Below are positions 5,614-5,851 of a DNA stretch of 5,851 nt, in pieces. Under the pieces are notes generated by a model that made no database searches, was not told the origin of the DNA, and saw nothing but the letters and a program-made list of their open reading frames with translations. The translations under genes and the position numbers were made by a program. Each line of letters begins with the position of its first letter. The first letter of the stretch is position 1. Origin of the DNA: JBASNZ01 sp049657775 (GTDB lineage Bacteria > Actinomycetota > Coriobacteriia > Anaerosomatales > Anaerosomataceae); NCBI GenBank assembly GCA_049657775.1, contig JBASNZ010000111.1, positions 1 to 5,851 on the forward strand, read 5' to 3'.

Positions 5614-5851
5614 ATGAGCAAACCAGTTGTTTTCATCTCGAGAGATTGGTTTTCCGACGTGATGGCCGAGGCGATCAGCGCGCTCGATTGCGAGATCGTT
5701 CGGGGACCGGCCCTGGAAGGCGCAGGGTTCGTGGCGTATGACCAGGCCGACTACGAGCGCCTGTTCGGGAACGCCGATGTCATCTTCGCCGGATTGAACG
5801 CGCTCTTCGATCGTTCCGTCATGGAAGCAGCGCCCCGTCTGCGTGCCATCA
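5614..5851 (+). CDS. D-2-hydroxyacid dehydrogenase, N-terminal part (3' partial)
   Basis: The first 79 residues of a probable NAD-dependent D-isomer-specific 2-hydroxyacid dehydrogenase (phosphoglycerate, glycerate or lactate type), a cytoplasmic oxidoreductase. The start MSKPVVFISRDWFSDVMAEA is followed by a short alpha/beta catalytic-domain pattern: ADYERLFGNADVIFAGLNAL (45-64), then FDRSVMEAAPRLRAI, matching the family's pattern in which a predicted or forbidden position is followed by 'the leader residues PRLR(A/V)I' before the NAD domain. The NAD-binding Rossmann domain and catalytic Arg/Glu/His lie beyond the window, so the substrate cannot be named. The gene follows the ATPase remnant by 24 bases with its own good ribosome binding site. 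If the ATPase operon promoter was lost with the 5' part, this gene now needs another one. Confidence 0.7.
   Translation, partial: MSKPVVFISRDWFSDVMAEAISALDCEIVRGPALEGAGFVAYDQADYERLFGNADVIFAGLNALFDRSVMEAAPRLRAI

Overview
The window comes from a high-GC bacterium that uses GTG and TTG starts freely and has AGGAG-type ribosome binding sites. An actinobacterial source is possible but is not proven by anything visible. It looks like the inner edge of an accretionary genomic (defence) island joined to ordinary chromosome on its right side.

Layout. (1) Positions 1-1676 hold a two-gene operon, overlapping by 4 bases, of the type IV toxin-antitoxin / abortive-infection AbiE class: an AbiEi-like winged-helix antitoxin whose 5' end lies outside the window, and an AbiEii-like nucleotidyltransferase. 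(2) Positions 1736-1780 hold a composite repeat (site L): two perfect 12-bp tandem units followed by a 21-bp tail. (3) Positions 1834-2748 encode a protein with an Abortive-infection C-terminus (Abi_C) domain. (4) Positions 2749-2994 hold a plausible promoter, a well-led small membrane-protein reading frame that seems cut off, and three helically phased 10-bp repeats. (5) Positions 2995-4536, on the minus strand, encode an unusual fusion of a DUF4062 domain with a GHKL-type ATP-binding module (HATPase_c_4) and a C-terminal winged helix. (6) Positions 4537-4848 hold no gene. This stretch contains a weak minus-strand promoter, a 28-bp perfect palindrome, and a second copy of the composite repeat (site R, 4785-4829). 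(7) Directly after site R comes the C-terminal third of a cation-transporting P-type ATPase with all its catalytic domains missing, then the start of a D-2-hydroxyacid dehydrogenase gene that runs off the window.

Reading. Sites L and R are in the same orientation, 3,049 bp apart, and bracket two unrelated candidate anti-phage genes. No recombinase or transposase is visible between them. Within each site the two 12-bp units are identical to each other, but the unit differs between the sites at two positions, as expected for paired protein-binding sites. Site R abuts the truncated ATPase, so it probably marks the junction between island and chromosome. The simplest model is a series of defence cassettes delivered by an enzyme acting in trans, or encoded outside the window, and inserted in or near a P-type ATPase gene. 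The cassette model and its mobility are inference; the repeats, domains and truncation are seen directly.
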